Source: Deinococcus sp. AB2017081
Lineage (GTDB): Bacteria > Deinococcota > Deinococci > Deinococcales > Deinococcaceae
Assembly (NCBI RefSeq): GCF_034440735.1
Contig: NZ_CP140098.1
Coordinates: 3,196,001 to 3,260,000 of the forward strand
DNA: 64,000 nt
Direction of reading: 5' to 3'
A model generated the notes under the pieces. The model searched no databases and was not told where the DNA came from. It saw only the letters and a program-made list of their open reading frames with translations. The translations under genes were made by a program, and so were the position numbers. The stretch's first letter is position 1. Every line of letters begins with the position of its first letter. Below are positions 30,176 to 46,953 of the stretch, piece by piece.

Positions 30176-32467
30176 ATGAAGGCGCCCGCCCGTTCTCCTG
30201 TGCTGTCCGAGCCGCTGCTGGCGATGCTGGGCCTGGCGGTTGTGTATGGAGTGCACCTCACGCAGCTGGGCGGGTGGTGGGGGCCAGGCCACGCCCTGCA
30301 GGGCTGGCCCTACGTCCTGGTGTTCGTGGGCTGCGGCGCCCTGATCCTGCGGCTGGCCACCCGGACGGCCGAGGTTCGGGCGTGGCAGCTGGTCGGCGTC
30401 GGCACCGCCCTGTGGGGCGTGGGACAGCTGATCTACGCCAGCTCACCCCAGCCGGTACCCATGCCGGGCCTGAACGACGTGTTCTTCCTGTCGCTGCCCG
30501 CGTGCTTTCTGCTGGCGCTGCTGCGCTTCGAGCGGCGCTGGCCGTCGCTGCCGGGAACAGCCGCAAAACTGGACGTGGCGGCGCTGGTGGTCAGTGCCGG
30601 GGGCTACCTGTGGTTCTACCAGCTGGCCCCGCAGCTGGCAGCCCCCACGGGGGACGTGGCCGCAGACCTGACCTCTGCCGCGTATCCGCTGGCGGATCTG
30701 CTGCTGCTGGCCCTGCTGCTCGCCCACGGCTGGCGCACGCGGGAGGGAGCTCCGTGCGGCACGTGGCTGCTGGCGCTGGGCGTGCTGGGCTTCATCGTGG
30801 CGGATCTCGGGTTCACGTCGCTCACGTTGCGTGGGACGTACACCGGCAACGAGTGGCCGGACGCGCTGTGGCCGCTCGCCGCCCTGGCCTTCGCGGGGGC
30901 CACGTGGCGAGCGACGGTGCGGCCACGGCGATTCCTGCCCACGTGGATCCCCCTGACCGGTGCCCACACCCGGCTGGCCCCGTACGCCGCGCTGCTGAGC
31001 AGCTTCGCGCTGCTCCTGAATGTGCCGGAGCTGCGCTCGCCCGCCGGTGCCGGCGTGGCGCTGACGACCTTCGTGGTGTCGCTGCTGGTCGCGGCGCGTC
31101 AGACCCTGGCCCTGCGGGAACTGCAGGATCACCGCACCCTGCTGCATCACCAGGCGCACCACGATCCCCTGACTGGCCTGGGCAACCGGGCACAGCTGGA
31201 TGCCGTGCTGGGGGGCGCTCTGGCCGGCGACGACACGGTCGGCCTGCTGTTCGTGGATCTCGACGATTTCAAGTTCGTGAACGACGCGCTGGGCCACCGC
31301 GCGGGTGACCTGTTCCTGCAGGAGGTCGCGCGGCGGCTGTGTGGGGCGGCCGGCCCGGGCACCACGTGCGTGCGTCTGGGCGGCGACGAGTTCGTGGTGG
31401 TGCTGACGCCGGCCACGCGCGACACCCTGGAGGCGCTGAGCGAGCGCGTCGTGCTGGCCCTGCGCGAGTCCGTGACGCTCTCGGGACAGCGGCTCCAGAT
31501 CACGGCCTCGGTGGGCGCGGCGCTGTCCACACGGCAGCAGCGCGACCCGGCGGCGCTGCTGCGCTGGGCCGATCAGGCGATGTACGAGGTCAAGCGCACC
31601 GGCAAGAACGCCCTGAGTATCTACACGCCGGGGGTGCACGACCAGCTGGCCGCCCGCCGGGTGCTGATCGAGACCCGCCTGCGCGGCGTGCTGGAGCGCG
31701 GCGAGCTGAGCCTGCACTACCAGCCCCAGCGCGACCAGGACGGCCGGCTGCGGCGCTTCGAGGCGCTGCTGCGCTGGACCGATCCGCAGCTGGGGCCGGT
31801 CTCGCCCGGCGAGTTCGTGCCCATTGCGGAGATGGCCGGTCTGATGGTCGCCCTGGACAACTGGGTGATCGACGAGGCGTGCCGCCAGCTGGCGCTGTGG
31901 CTGCCTGTGAACCCGGACCGGCAGGTGGCGGTGAACATCAGCCCGCCACATCTGGTGCGATCGGACTTCCTGCCGGGCCTCCAGCGCACCCTCCAGCGGC
32001 ACGGCATCCCGCCGCACGCCCTGGAACTGGAGGTCACCGAGCGGCTGCTGATCGAGAACGAGGCCCAGGCCCGTGACACGCTGCGGGCGCTGCTCGATCT
32101 GGGCGTGCATGTCGCCATCGACGATTTCGGGGTGGGGCAGTCGTCGCTGGCCGCCCTGCTGCGCCTGCCGATCACGACCCTGAAGATCGACCGGGCCTTC
32201 ACGCATGAACTGGAGACCGGCGCAGTGGGCAGTGCCCAGGCACAGGCCGCGTACACGGTGGTGCAGGCCATCGTGGCGCTGGGGCAGGCGCTGGCCCTGC
32301 GGGTGGTGGCCGAGGGGGTGGAGACGCCCACCCAGGCGCAGCTGCTTCAGGGGCTGGGGGTGGACGCCCTCCAGGGGTACTGGATCGGCCGGGCCTCGCC
32401 CCCCGAGGGTGCGCCGTTCTTCACCATGCCGGAGTCGTCTGGACTGGGCTGGAGCGGCCCGGCGTGA
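30176..32467 (+). CDS. Membrane GGDEF-EAL cyclic-di-GMP protein
   Basis: 763 aa. Nine or ten hydrophobic helices occupy residues 15-300 (an MASE-like sensor region). The GGDEF domain (about 325-480) has an intact LGGDEFV, and the EAL domain (about 495-740) has FEALLRW, VNISPPHL, LELEVTE, DDFGVG, KIDR and AEGVET. Both cyclase and phosphodiesterase activities are possible. It lies near the HD-GYP gene at 33832, so cyclic-di-GMP turnover enzymes are clustered here. Confidence 0.94.
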   Translation: MKAPARSPVLSEPLLAMLGLAVVYGVHLTQLGGWWGPGHALQGWPYVLVFVGCGALILRLATRTAEVRAWQLVGVGTALWGVGQLIYASSPQPVPMPGLNDVFFLSLPACFLLALLRFERRWPSLPGTAAKLDVAALVVSAGGYLWFYQLAPQLAAPTGDVAADLTSAAYPLADLLLLALLLAHGWRTREGAPCGTWLLALGVLGFIVADLGFTSLTLRGTYTGNEWPDALWPLAALAFAGATWRATVRPRRFLPTWIPLTGAHTRLAPYAALLSSFALLLNVPELRSPAGAGVALTTFVVSLLVAARQTLALRELQDHRTLLHHQAHHDPLTGLGNRAQLDAVLGGALAGDDTVGLLFVDLDDFKFVNDALGHRAGDLFLQEVARRLCGAAGPGTTCVRLGGDEFVVVLTPATRDTLEALSERVVLALRESVTLSGQRLQITASVGAALSTRQQRDPAALLRWADQAMYEVKRTGKNALSIYTPGVHDQLAARRVLIETRLRGVLERGELSLHYQPQRDQDGRLRRFEALLRWTDPQLGPVSPGEFVPIAEMAGLMVALDNWVIDEACRQLALWLPVNPDRQVAVNISPPHLVRSDFLPGLQRTLQRHGIPPHALELEVTERLLIENEAQARDTLRALLDLGVHVAIDDFGVGQSSLAALLRLPITTLKIDRAFTHELETGAVGSAQAQAAYTVVQAIVALGQALALRVVAEGVETPTQAQLLQGLGVDALQGYWIGRASPPEGAPFFTMPESSGLGWSGPA

Positions 32468-32548
32468 GGCCCGGTGCCGGTGCCAGGTCGTCTGCCCTGC
32501 AAAGACACGCCCGCTCTGGCCCTCAGGTACGGGTGTTACCGTGGAGCC

Positions 32549-33775
<1,227 letters not shown>

Positions 33776-33831
33776 GTGAACCGCGCATTCCGGGCACGCG
33801 CCCGGGGTGAAGGCAGTACCCTGAGCGGACG

Positions 33832-34929
33832 ATGGCGACCCTGCACGGTGACGTGGTACCGGAACTGACTCTGGAACTCGCCCGGCTGGGCCTGAGCGCC
33901 CAGGATCTGGGAAGCGCCATGCAGCCGGTGCTGGACACGCTGGTCACCCGGACGGCCGCCGTCGGCTCCGGGTATTTCCAGTGGCGCGACCAGACGCTGA
34001 CGTTCGCGGCGCGGGCCGGCAGCGGTCACATGCCGGACGGGCCCATCATGGCGGCGCTGCTCGCGCACGGCCTGCCGGGCGACCTGCCGCTCATGGATGA
34101 GCTGCGCGCGGCGTCCGGGGTGCTGTTCTTCCCGGATACCCGCGACGACGCGGCCACGGCCGGCTTTCCGGAGCTGGGCGTGCTGGCCCTGCTCGCCGCG
34201 CCGGTTCGGGCCCGCAGTGGGGAGCTGGTCGGCGCGCTGCTGGCACACGTGTTCACACCGCACCTGTGGACGGCGGACGAGCGGGTGCTGGTCAGCCACG
34301 TGACCAGCCTGCTGTCGCTGCTCGCGGCGCGCCTGGATGCCGAGGAGCGGGAGCTGGCAGCGCAGGAGGGCGCGCTGCGGGCCCTGGGCCTGTGCCTGGA
34401 GGCGCGGGACGCCGAGACGCAGGGCCACACGGACCGGGTCACGGCGCTGGCCCTCACACTCGCGGCGCGGCTGAACCTGCCGGACGACGAGCGGCGCGCG
34501 CTGCGCTGGGGCGCATACCTGCACGACATCGGCAAGATCGGCATCCCCGACGACATCCTGCGGCATCCCGGCGCACTCGACGCGCAGATGTGGACGCGCA
34601 TGAAGGCCCACGTGCCGGACGGCCTGAGTCTGGCCCGGCAGCTGCCGTTCCTGCCCGCCACGACGCTGGACGTGATCGCGTGCCACCACGAACGCTGGGA
34701 CGGCACCGGGTACCCCGAGGGCCGCGCCGGAAACGACATTCCCCTGCCGGCGCGGATCTTCGCGGTGTGTGACGTGTTCGACGCGCTGACGCATGCCCGG
34801 CCCTACAAGGCCGCGTGGTCGCTGGACGACACCGTGGCCGAGATCCGGGCCGGGCGGGGCACCCACTTCGACCCGCAGGTCGTGGACGCGCTGCTGGACG
34901 AGCTGGACGCCAGGGCACCGCGACACTGA
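33832..34929 (+). CDS. GAF-like plus HD-GYP cyclic-di-GMP phosphodiesterase
   Basis: 365 aa. Residues 1-170 look like a divergent GAF sensor domain. Residues 180-360 form an HD-GYP domain with HTDRV, the HD pair in YLHDIGKIGIPDDIL, the HHERWDGTGYP signature and AVCDVFDALTHARPYK. All metal ligands appear present, so hydrolysis of cyclic-di-GMP to GMP or pGpG is likely. No membrane segment is present, so this is a cytosolic sensor. Confidence 0.93.
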   Translation: MATLHGDVVPELTLELARLGLSAQDLGSAMQPVLDTLVTRTAAVGSGYFQWRDQTLTFAARAGSGHMPDGPIMAALLAHGLPGDLPLMDELRAASGVLFFPDTRDDAATAGFPELGVLALLAAPVRARSGELVGALLAHVFTPHLWTADERVLVSHVTSLLSLLAARLDAEERELAAQEGALRALGLCLEARDAETQGHTDRVTALALTLAARLNLPDDERRALRWGAYLHDIGKIGIPDDILRHPGALDAQMWTRMKAHVPDGLSLARQLPFLPATTLDVIACHHERWDGTGYPEGRAGNDIPLPARIFAVCDVFDALTHARPYKAAWSLDDTVAEIRAGRGTHFDPQVVDALLDELDARAPRH

Positions 34930-34962
34930 CGACACCCCATTCCCGAAACCGACCGGGTAGAT

Positions 34963-34992
34963 TTGGCTGTGAACGTAACATCGGTGTACAGT
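34963..34992 (+). promoter_or_regulatory. Promoter for the SnoaL-like gene, probable leaderless transcript
   Basis: TTGGCT (34963-34968) and TACAGT (34987-34992) with 18-nt spacing. The ATG starts 5 nt after the -10 box, so transcription should begin on or next to the A of the start codon. Leaderless mRNAs of this layout are common in Deinococcus. Confidence 0.65.
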
Positions 34993-34997
34993 GACGC

Positions 34998-35426
34998 ATG
35001 GCACGCTCCGCGCCCATCGACGTCCTCGCCTCCTACGCCACCGCCGTGTACGCCCGCGACGTCGACGCCCTGCTCGCCCTTTACCACCAGGACGTCACCG
35101 TGTACGACATGTGGGAACAGTGGCTGTACGACGGACAGCCCGCGTGGCGCGGCATGGTCGAGGGCTGGTTCGGCAGCCTGGGCGACGAGCGGGTGCAGGT
35201 CACCTTCGACGACGTCCGCAGCACCGTCACGCCCGACATGGCCACGGTGCACGCCATCGTCACGTACGCCGGCCTGAGTGCCGGCGGCGAACGCCTGCGC
35301 GCCATGAACAACCGCGTGACCCTCACCCTGGTGCCCGGCGGGAACGGCTGGCTGATCCTCCACGAACACAGCAGCGCCCCCGCCGCCTTCGAGAGCGGCA
35401 AGGTCAACCTGAACCGCCTGGGGTGA
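34998..35426 (+). CDS. SnoaL/NTF2-like (DUF4440-type) protein
   Basis: 142 aa. The pattern LASYATAVYARDVDALLALYHQDVTVYD, then W..GMVEGWF, then a run of beta strands with RMNNRVTLTL-like and GWLILHEHSSAP ends, fits the NTF2 cone fold of SnoaL/SgcJ-type proteins. These are either small-molecule isomerases/hydrolases or ligand-binding domains. Function here is unknown. It is probably translated from a leaderless mRNA. Confidence 0.8.
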   Translation: MARSAPIDVLASYATAVYARDVDALLALYHQDVTVYDMWEQWLYDGQPAWRGMVEGWFGSLGDERVQVTFDDVRSTVTPDMATVHAIVTYAGLSAGGERLRAMNNRVTLTLVPGGNGWLILHEHSSAPAAFESGKVNLNRLG

Positions 35427-35448
35427 GCCGGGAACCTACACTGCGCCC

Positions 35449-35664
35449 ATGCCGATCAAATCGCTTGAAGGAGCACTGTCCACTATCGACGCGTTCCAGG
35501 GCACTCCAGAGGACTTCAAACTGTCTATAGATGACACCCTGCTTGACCCTGCAGGCGTCACCATGGCGATCATCACCGACCGCATCCTGTCCAGGGACTG
35601 GGAACCGGCGGGTGTCGAACTGCGCCAGGGCTACCGTGTCTTCTCTTATCGGGAAATGGAGTAG
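35449..35664 (+). CDS. Hypothetical 71-aa protein
   Basis: Not recognised. It begins MPIKSLEGALSTIDAFQG and contains LDPAGVTMAIITDRILSRDW, a likely amphipathic helix. It is cytosolic, with no membrane segment, and less GC-rich than its neighbours. No strong ribosome-binding site precedes the ATG. The reading frame lies 22 nt after the SnoaL-like gene on the same strand, and ends before a perfect hairpin terminator, which supports its being a real last gene. Confidence 0.6.
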   Translation: MPIKSLEGALSTIDAFQGTPEDFKLSIDDTLLDPAGVTMAIITDRILSRDWEPAGVELRQGYRVFSYREME

Positions 35665-35725
35665 ATCTCGGTGCAGACGTCCCCGGAGGTGACACCGGTC
35701 GACGTCCACTCCGGGACATCCAGAT

Positions 35726-35762
35726 ACGGAGGGCAGAGCGCCACCGGCCCTCTGCCCTCCGT
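35726..35762. terminator. Bidirectional hairpin between converging genes
   Basis: Perfect 13-bp stem ACGGAGGGCAGAG/CTCTGCCCTCCGT with an 11-nt loop. It lies between the 71-aa gene (plus) and gltD (minus). No long T-run is present on either side. Confidence 0.65.
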
Positions 35763-35778
35763 GCTGTGCCGTCTGCGC

Positions 35779-37245
35779 TTATCGGGGCAGCACCGATGTC
35801 CCCATCAGGTGCTGGTCGATGGCGCGGGCGGCCTGACGGCCCTCGCGGATGGCCCACACGACGAGGCTCTGGCCGCGGCGCATGTCGCCGGCGGTGAACA
35901 CGCCGGGCTCGCTGGTCACGTAGCCGCTGCCCTCGTCGGTGCCGGCCAGCACGTTGCCGCGGGCGTCCTTGGCCACGCCGAAGGAGTCCAGCACACTCTG
36001 CATGGGGTTGGTGAAGCCCATGGCGAGCAGCACGAGGTCGGCGTCGTGGACTTCCTCGCTGCCGGGCACCTCGGTGAGCTTGCCGTCCAAGAGTTCGATG
36101 CGGACAGTCTTGACGCCCGTGACCTTGCCGTTCTTGCCGAGGAATTCCTTGGTGGCGATGGCGAACTCGCGCACCGCGCCCTCCTCGTGGCTGGTGCTGG
36201 TGCGGAGTTTCAGGGGCCAGTACGGCCACACCAGCGGCTTGTTCTCCTGCTCGGGCGGCTGCGGCATGACCTCGAACTGGGTCACGCCGGTCGCCCCGTG
36301 GCGGTTGCTGGTGCCCACGCAGTCGCTGCCGGTGTCGCCGCCGCCGATCACGACGACCTTCTTGCCGTCGGCGCGGATCTGCTTGCGGAGCTTGTCGCCG
36401 GCGTTCACGCGGTTCTGGTTGGGCAGGAACTCCATGGCGAAGTGGATGCCGTCCAGGTCACGCCCGGGGGCGGGCAGGTCGCGGGGCTGCTCGGCCCCGC
36501 CGGCCAGCAGCACGGCGTCGAACTCGGCGCGCAGCTCCGCGGGTTTCACGGCCTGCTTGCTGAGGTTCGTGACGCGGGTGTCCTTCGGCCACTCGCCCAC
36601 GACGACGCCGGTGCGGAAGGTGACGCCCTCGGCCTCCATCTGGGCCACGCGGCGGTCGATGTGGTGCTTCTCCATCTTGAAGTCGGGAATGCCGTAGCGC
36701 AGCAGGCCGCCCACGCGGTCGTTCTTCTCGAACACGGTCACGTCGTGCCCGGCGCGCGCGAGCTGCTGCGCGGCAGCGAGCCCGGCGGGGCCGGAGCCGA
36801 CCACGGCGACCTTCTTGCCGGTCTTCACCTCGGGCGGCTGCGGCGCGACCCAGCCCTCCTGCCACCCGCGCTCGATGATGGCGAGCTCGATGCTCTTGAT
36901 GCCCACGGGGTCGTCGTTGATGTTCAGCGTGCACGCGGCCTCGCACGGCGCAGGGCAGATGCGGCCCGTGAACTCCGGGAAGTTGTTCGTGGAGTGCAGC
37001 GTCTCCAGCGCGGAGCGCCAGTCGTCCTGGTACACGAGGTTGTTGAAGTCCGGGATGATGTTGTTGACGGGGCAGCCGTTGTTGCAGAACGGGATGCCGC
37101 AGTCCATGCAGCGCACCGCCTGCTTCTGTGCGCGCTCGCCGGCCAGCGGCTCCACGAACTCGCGGTAGTGCTTGAGGCGCGCGGCGGGCTCGGCGTACTG
37201 CTCCTTGATGCGGGGCTGTTCGAGGAAACCGGTGATCTTGCTCAT
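35779..37245 (-). CDS. gltD: Glutamate synthase small subunit
   Basis: 488 aa. Passes electrons from NADPH to the large subunit. The N-terminal cysteines ([17 protein letters not shown], about 47-63) carry the Fe-S clusters. The first dinucleotide fold has [24 protein letters not shown] and the second [17 protein letters not shown]. The C-terminal [22 protein letters not shown] binds FAD. It follows gltB with an 85-nt gap in the same direction. Confidence 0.96.
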   Translation of the reverse strand: MSKITGFLEQPRIKEQYAEPAARLKHYREFVEPLAGERAQKQAVRCMDCGIPFCNNGCPVNNIIPDFNNLVYQDDWRSALETLHSTNNFPEFTGRICPAPCEAACTLNINDDPVGIKSIELAIIERGWQEGWVAPQPPEVKTGKKVAVVGSGPAGLAAAQQLARAGHDVTVFEKNDRVGGLLRYGIPDFKMEKHHIDRRVAQMEAEGVTFRTGVVVGEWPKDTRVTNLSKQAVKPAELRAEFDAVLLAGGAEQPRDLPAPGRDLDGIHFAMEFLPNQNRVNAGDKLRKQIRADGKKVVVIGGGDTGSDCVGTSNRHGATGVTQFEVMPQPPEQENKPLVWPYWPLKLRTSTSHEEGAVREFAIATKEFLGKNGKVTGVKTVRIELLDGKLTEVPGSEEVHDADLVLLAMGFTNPMQSVLDSFGVAKDARGNVLAGTDEGSGYVTSEPGVFTAGDMRRGQSLVVWAIREGRQAARAIDQHLMGTSVLPR

Positions 37246-37330
37246 GGGGACTCCGGGGAGGGAAGGAGAAACCTGTTCGTGAGGTGCGTGGGCAGGAGCG
37301 CTCGGCCCGCTGCCCCCGGCCCGGTGCGTC

Positions 37331-42172
<4,842 letters not shown>

Positions 42173-42501
42173 GTCATCGCTCCATCTCACCGTGGGCGTC
42201 CCGGCGGTGAACCCGGCAAGCCCGCTCGGGCGGGCCAGTGTGTCCACAGTACACGTATGCACGGGCGGCATCGAAAACTTGTTTATAACGTGCAGATCGG
42301 AAGAACTCAGAATCGCGCCGGCGATATGTTTGCTTTGCTAAGCAAATAGATACACTATGTGGCCCAGGCTTACAGACGCGGCACAGACCGCTGCCTTGAC
42401 CTGGCGACTGACAAGACGGTCAGCGTGGCCCTCGCGGCGGGTCTGGGCCACCGGGCGCGTCTGGTACAGCGGCGCAGGGCGACCGACCTTCGCCGCCGGT
42501 G
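42173..42501. other. Gene-free region upstream of gltB
   Basis: 329 bp between gltB (minus) and the metallophosphoesterase (also minus, ending at 42502). The part near 42270-42360 is AT-rich and should hold the gltB promoter and the palindrome at 42329-42346. The remainder (42360-42501) is GC-rich without a credible gene or structure. Confidence 0.6.
42329..42346. promoter_or_regulatory. Palindrome in the gltB upstream region
   Basis: Perfect TTTGCTT-tgct-AAGCAAA in an AT-rich stretch about 157 bp upstream of gltB. Glutamate synthase operons are commonly nitrogen-regulated, so a repressor or activator site is plausible. The regulator is unknown. Confidence 0.5.
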
Positions 42502-43383
42502 TCAGTCCCGAGGATGCAGGGTGAGCACCGCCACCTCGGGCGAGCACAGGTTGCGCAGCGGCACCCCGCTCGTCCCCAGGCCCCGGCTGACATACGCGGG
42601 GGTGGCGTGGGCACCCTGTACCCAGCCCATCGCATACCGCTGTCCGAAGGCGCTGGGCACCATCGGCGCACCGAGCAGCGGCACCCGGATCTGGCCGCCG
42701 TGGGTGTGGCCGCTGAGCACCAGTCCCGCTCCCATAGGCAGCGCCGGCAGGACATCCGGATTGTGGCTCACCAGGATCGTGGCCCGCTCCCCCGCTCCGG
42801 CGAGCGCGGCCCGTACATCCGGAACGCCGTTCCACAGATCATCCACGCCGCCCACGTGCACGTCGTCCCGGAGTGCCACGCCCCGGTTGCGCAGCACCGT
42901 CACGCCCACGGCCTGTAGGTCGCGCGCGACCTGGGCCTGACGCGCCGGCCAGTCGGCACGCACCGGCCCGTAATAGCGGCTGGCATACTGCCCGATGCTG
43001 CCGTAATCGTGGTTGCCCCACACGCTGTACACGCCCAGCGGGGCACCCAGGCGGGCCAGCTCGCGCAGCAGCGGCGGTGGCATGTCCTGCACGCGCAGGT
43101 CGAGCAGATCACCGCCCAGCAGGATCACGTCGGGGCGGGTGTCGTGGGTGGCATCGATCCAGCGCCGCACCTGCCCGGCTCCCACGTACAGGCCATAGTG
43201 CAGGTCCGTCAGGAAGGCGACGCGCAGGGGGGAACGCAGGCCGGGCAGGGCGCGGGTGTGGCGCGTGATCTCCAGACCCTGGGCCTGCACGGCGCCCGCG
43301 CCGCCCACCACCGCCAGGGCCGCGCCCCCGCCGGACAGCGCGCGCAACACGTGGCGGCGGGTCAGGACAGGGCCACGGGTCAT
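42502..43383 (-). CDS. Tat-exported metallophosphoesterase
   Basis: 293 aa. The N-terminus has a twin-arginine motif (TRRHVLRALSGGG) before a hydrophobic segment and an AQA-type cleavage site. Calcineurin-like motifs in order are DLHYG, GGDLLDLR, GNHDYG, SHNPD and GHTHGGQ, giving a complete two-metal site. It resembles the YkuE-like membrane-surface phosphoesterases. The substrate is not known. It is divergent from the DUF3006-like gene. Confidence 0.9.
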   Translation of the reverse strand: MTRGPVLTRRHVLRALSGGGAALAVVGGAGAVQAQGLEITRHTRALPGLRSPLRVAFLTDLHYGLYVGAGQVRRWIDATHDTRPDVILLGGDLLDLRVQDMPPPLLRELARLGAPLGVYSVWGNHDYGSIGQYASRYYGPVRADWPARQAQVARDLQAVGVTVLRNRGVALRDDVHVGGVDDLWNGVPDVRAALAGAGERATILVSHNPDVLPALPMGAGLVLSGHTHGGQIRVPLLGAPMVPSAFGQRYAMGWVQGAHATPAYVSRGLGTSGVPLRNLCSPEVAVLTLHPRD

Positions 43384-43495
43384 CCGCCCACGGTAGCAGG
43401 CACGAATGAACGGGGCCTCCTCCTTTGGACGCAGGATGGCTGAAGGTACGAGGCAGGTGAAGGTGCTGTCAGATGAGGCCCGCTAGCATGACGGC

Positions 43496-43780
43496 ATGGC
43501 TGTCCCCCCCTCCCCCACCCTGCTGCTGGTGATCGACGTCCTCGACGAGGACACGGGCCTCGCGGATATCGAGGACGAGCTGGGCCGCACGCTCGTGCTG
43601 CCTGCCGCGTGGCTCCCCGGCGCCCGGGACGGCGCCGCCTACCATGCCCGCACCGGCGACAGCGGCATCACCTTCACGCCGGCCCCGGACGGCGCGAGGC
43701 TGCTCCGGGAACGCAGCAAGCAGACCCTGCTCGACTTCTCCGATGAGCACAGCCCGGACGACGACAGGAGCACGCCATGA
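43496..43780 (+). CDS. DUF3006-like small protein
   Basis: 94 aa. The pattern IDVLDEDTGLADIEDELGRTLVLPAAWLPG-type strand, then ARDGAAYHARTG, then an Arg-rich helix resembles DUF3006, a small beta-strand protein often found beside hydrolases. It has no signal peptide. TAGCAT lies 6 nt before the start, suggesting a leaderless mRNA. It ends in a 4-nt overlap (ATGA) with the next gene, so the two probably act together. Confidence 0.7.
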   Translation: MAVPPSPTLLLVIDVLDEDTGLADIEDELGRTLVLPAAWLPGARDGAAYHARTGDSGITFTPAPDGARLLRERSKQTLLDFSDEHSPDDDRSTP

Positions 43781-44586
43781 CCGCCCCGGTGCTGATCGTC
43801 CCGGATCTGCACGGGCGGCCGGATCTGCTGCGGGCCGTACTCGACCACTTCCCCGACTCGCACCTGATCGTGCTGGGCGACGCCATCGACCGGGGGGCAC
43901 GGTCGCTGCCGCTGGTGGACATGCTGCTGGATCTGCGGGCCGCCGGCCGCGCCACGCTGCTGATGGGCAACCATGAGCGCATGGCGCTGGAGGGCATCCG
44001 CTGGTACCGGCGCTACCAGGGTACCCACGACATGGGCGACTACCGCCGCGCCATGGAGGGCTACCAGTGGTGGATGCGGGCGGGAGGCGAGACGGTGCGC
44101 AGCGAACTGGGCAGCCTGACCCTCGAGAAATTCCCGGAGCGGCTGGAGACGTACCTGACCACCCTGAAGACGGTCGTCTACGTGACGGGAGACAACGTGA
44201 TCCACGATCACCTCCCGGCCACCCCCAGCCTGCTGGTCGCGCACGCCGCGCCACCGGTCGCCCACCCGGAGCACCCCTCCCCGGAGGACGCCGCCCTGTG
44301 GCTGCGGCCCTTTGAAGGGCCGTTCCGGATGCCCGGCAGCGTGACCTTCAGTGTCCACGGCCACACGCCGGTGCAGACGCCCGCCCGGATCGGCACCCAC
44401 CTGTACATCGACATGGGCGCCTACGAGACCGGCCGGCTGGCAGTCGCAGAGGCCACGCCGCACGGCATGCCGCAGATCACGGTCATCTGTGGCCGTGGCG
44501 AACCCGGCAAGGCCCGGAAGTACCCCCGCTTCGGCGAGCCGGTGGCCGTACGCGTGATCGACCTCCCCGGTGCCCCGCCGCGCTGA
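43777..44586 (+). CDS. PPP-type metallophosphatase
   Basis: 269 aa. The motifs PDLHGR (GDxHG-like), GDAIDRG, GNHERM, a His in VAHAAPP, and GHTPV match the PPP/Ap4A-hydrolase branch of calcineurin-like phosphatases. The two-metal site is complete, so it may act on phosphoproteins or diadenosine polyphosphates. It is coupled to the DUF3006-like gene by ATGA. No membrane segment is present. Confidence 0.88.
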   Translation: MTAPVLIVPDLHGRPDLLRAVLDHFPDSHLIVLGDAIDRGARSLPLVDMLLDLRAAGRATLLMGNHERMALEGIRWYRRYQGTHDMGDYRRAMEGYQWWMRAGGETVRSELGSLTLEKFPERLETYLTTLKTVVYVTGDNVIHDHLPATPSLLVAHAAPPVAHPEHPSPEDAALWLRPFEGPFRMPGSVTFSVHGHTPVQTPARIGTHLYIDMGAYETGRLAVAEATPHGMPQITVICGRGEPGKARKYPRFGEPVAVRVIDLPGAPPR

Positions 44587-44691
44587 TCTCAAGGAACGGT
44601 CAAGCCTTCATGCAGTCAGCCGCAAGAAGGGCTCAGCAGGTCTTGAGGTCGTCGTCACGGACGCCCGAAGCCCGCCACGCACACTGGCTGT

Positions 44692-44829
44692 ATGGAACTC
44701 CTGCTGCTCATGGCCGCCGCGACGCTGCTGATCATGCTGCTCAGCTTCCTCGCCCTGACCCGCGAGGAGCGGGACGTCAACCGCGAGTTCGCCCGGAGCC
44801 TGGGCCGGCCGCCGGTCGCCGGTGACTGA
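44692..44829 (+). CDS. Possible 45-aa single-pass membrane protein
   Basis: A short frame starting MELLLLMAAATLLIMLLSFL: one hydrophobic helix (residues 2-20), then a charged tail with LTREERDVNREFARSLG. Codon use is strongly GC-ended like the neighbours. No ribosome-binding site is evident. It ends just before a terminator hairpin shared with speA. It could be a small membrane subunit or a chance frame. Confidence 0.5.
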   Translation: MELLLLMAAATLLIMLLSFLALTREERDVNREFARSLGRPPVAGD

Positions 44830-44873
44830 GGGCACGGCACGGTCAGCTGCAGGCGTAAGCCCACAGGAACGCG

Positions 44874-44899
44874 CGCGGCCCTCACCAGAGAGGGCCGCG
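44874..44899. terminator. Bidirectional hairpin, speA 3' end
   Basis: Perfect 10-bp stem CGCGGCCCTC/GAGGGCCGCG with a 6-nt loop. It lies 8 nt downstream of the speA stop and faces the small-protein gene on the other strand. T-runs are short. Confidence 0.6.
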
Positions 44900-44907
44900 T
44901 CCGCCGT

Positions 44908-46830
<1,923 letters not shown>

Positions 46831-46953
46831 GTCAGGCGTCCTCCTCCGGGTGGGGTAGGCTCGCCGTGCGCGGGGTACGGGGGGAAGTCACTCACCCGCC
46901 GGACGCCGTGCGAAACCGGGGCAAATAATACGGCAAGAGTTGTGGCAGGAGTG

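Noticed and set aside
32468..32548. Glycine riboswitch upstream of glyA
   Set aside because: The 81-nt gap is too short, and no conserved riboswitch core is visible.
42359..42940. Plus-strand frame over the metallophosphoesterase 3' end
   Set aside because: No domain and antisense to a well-supported gene.
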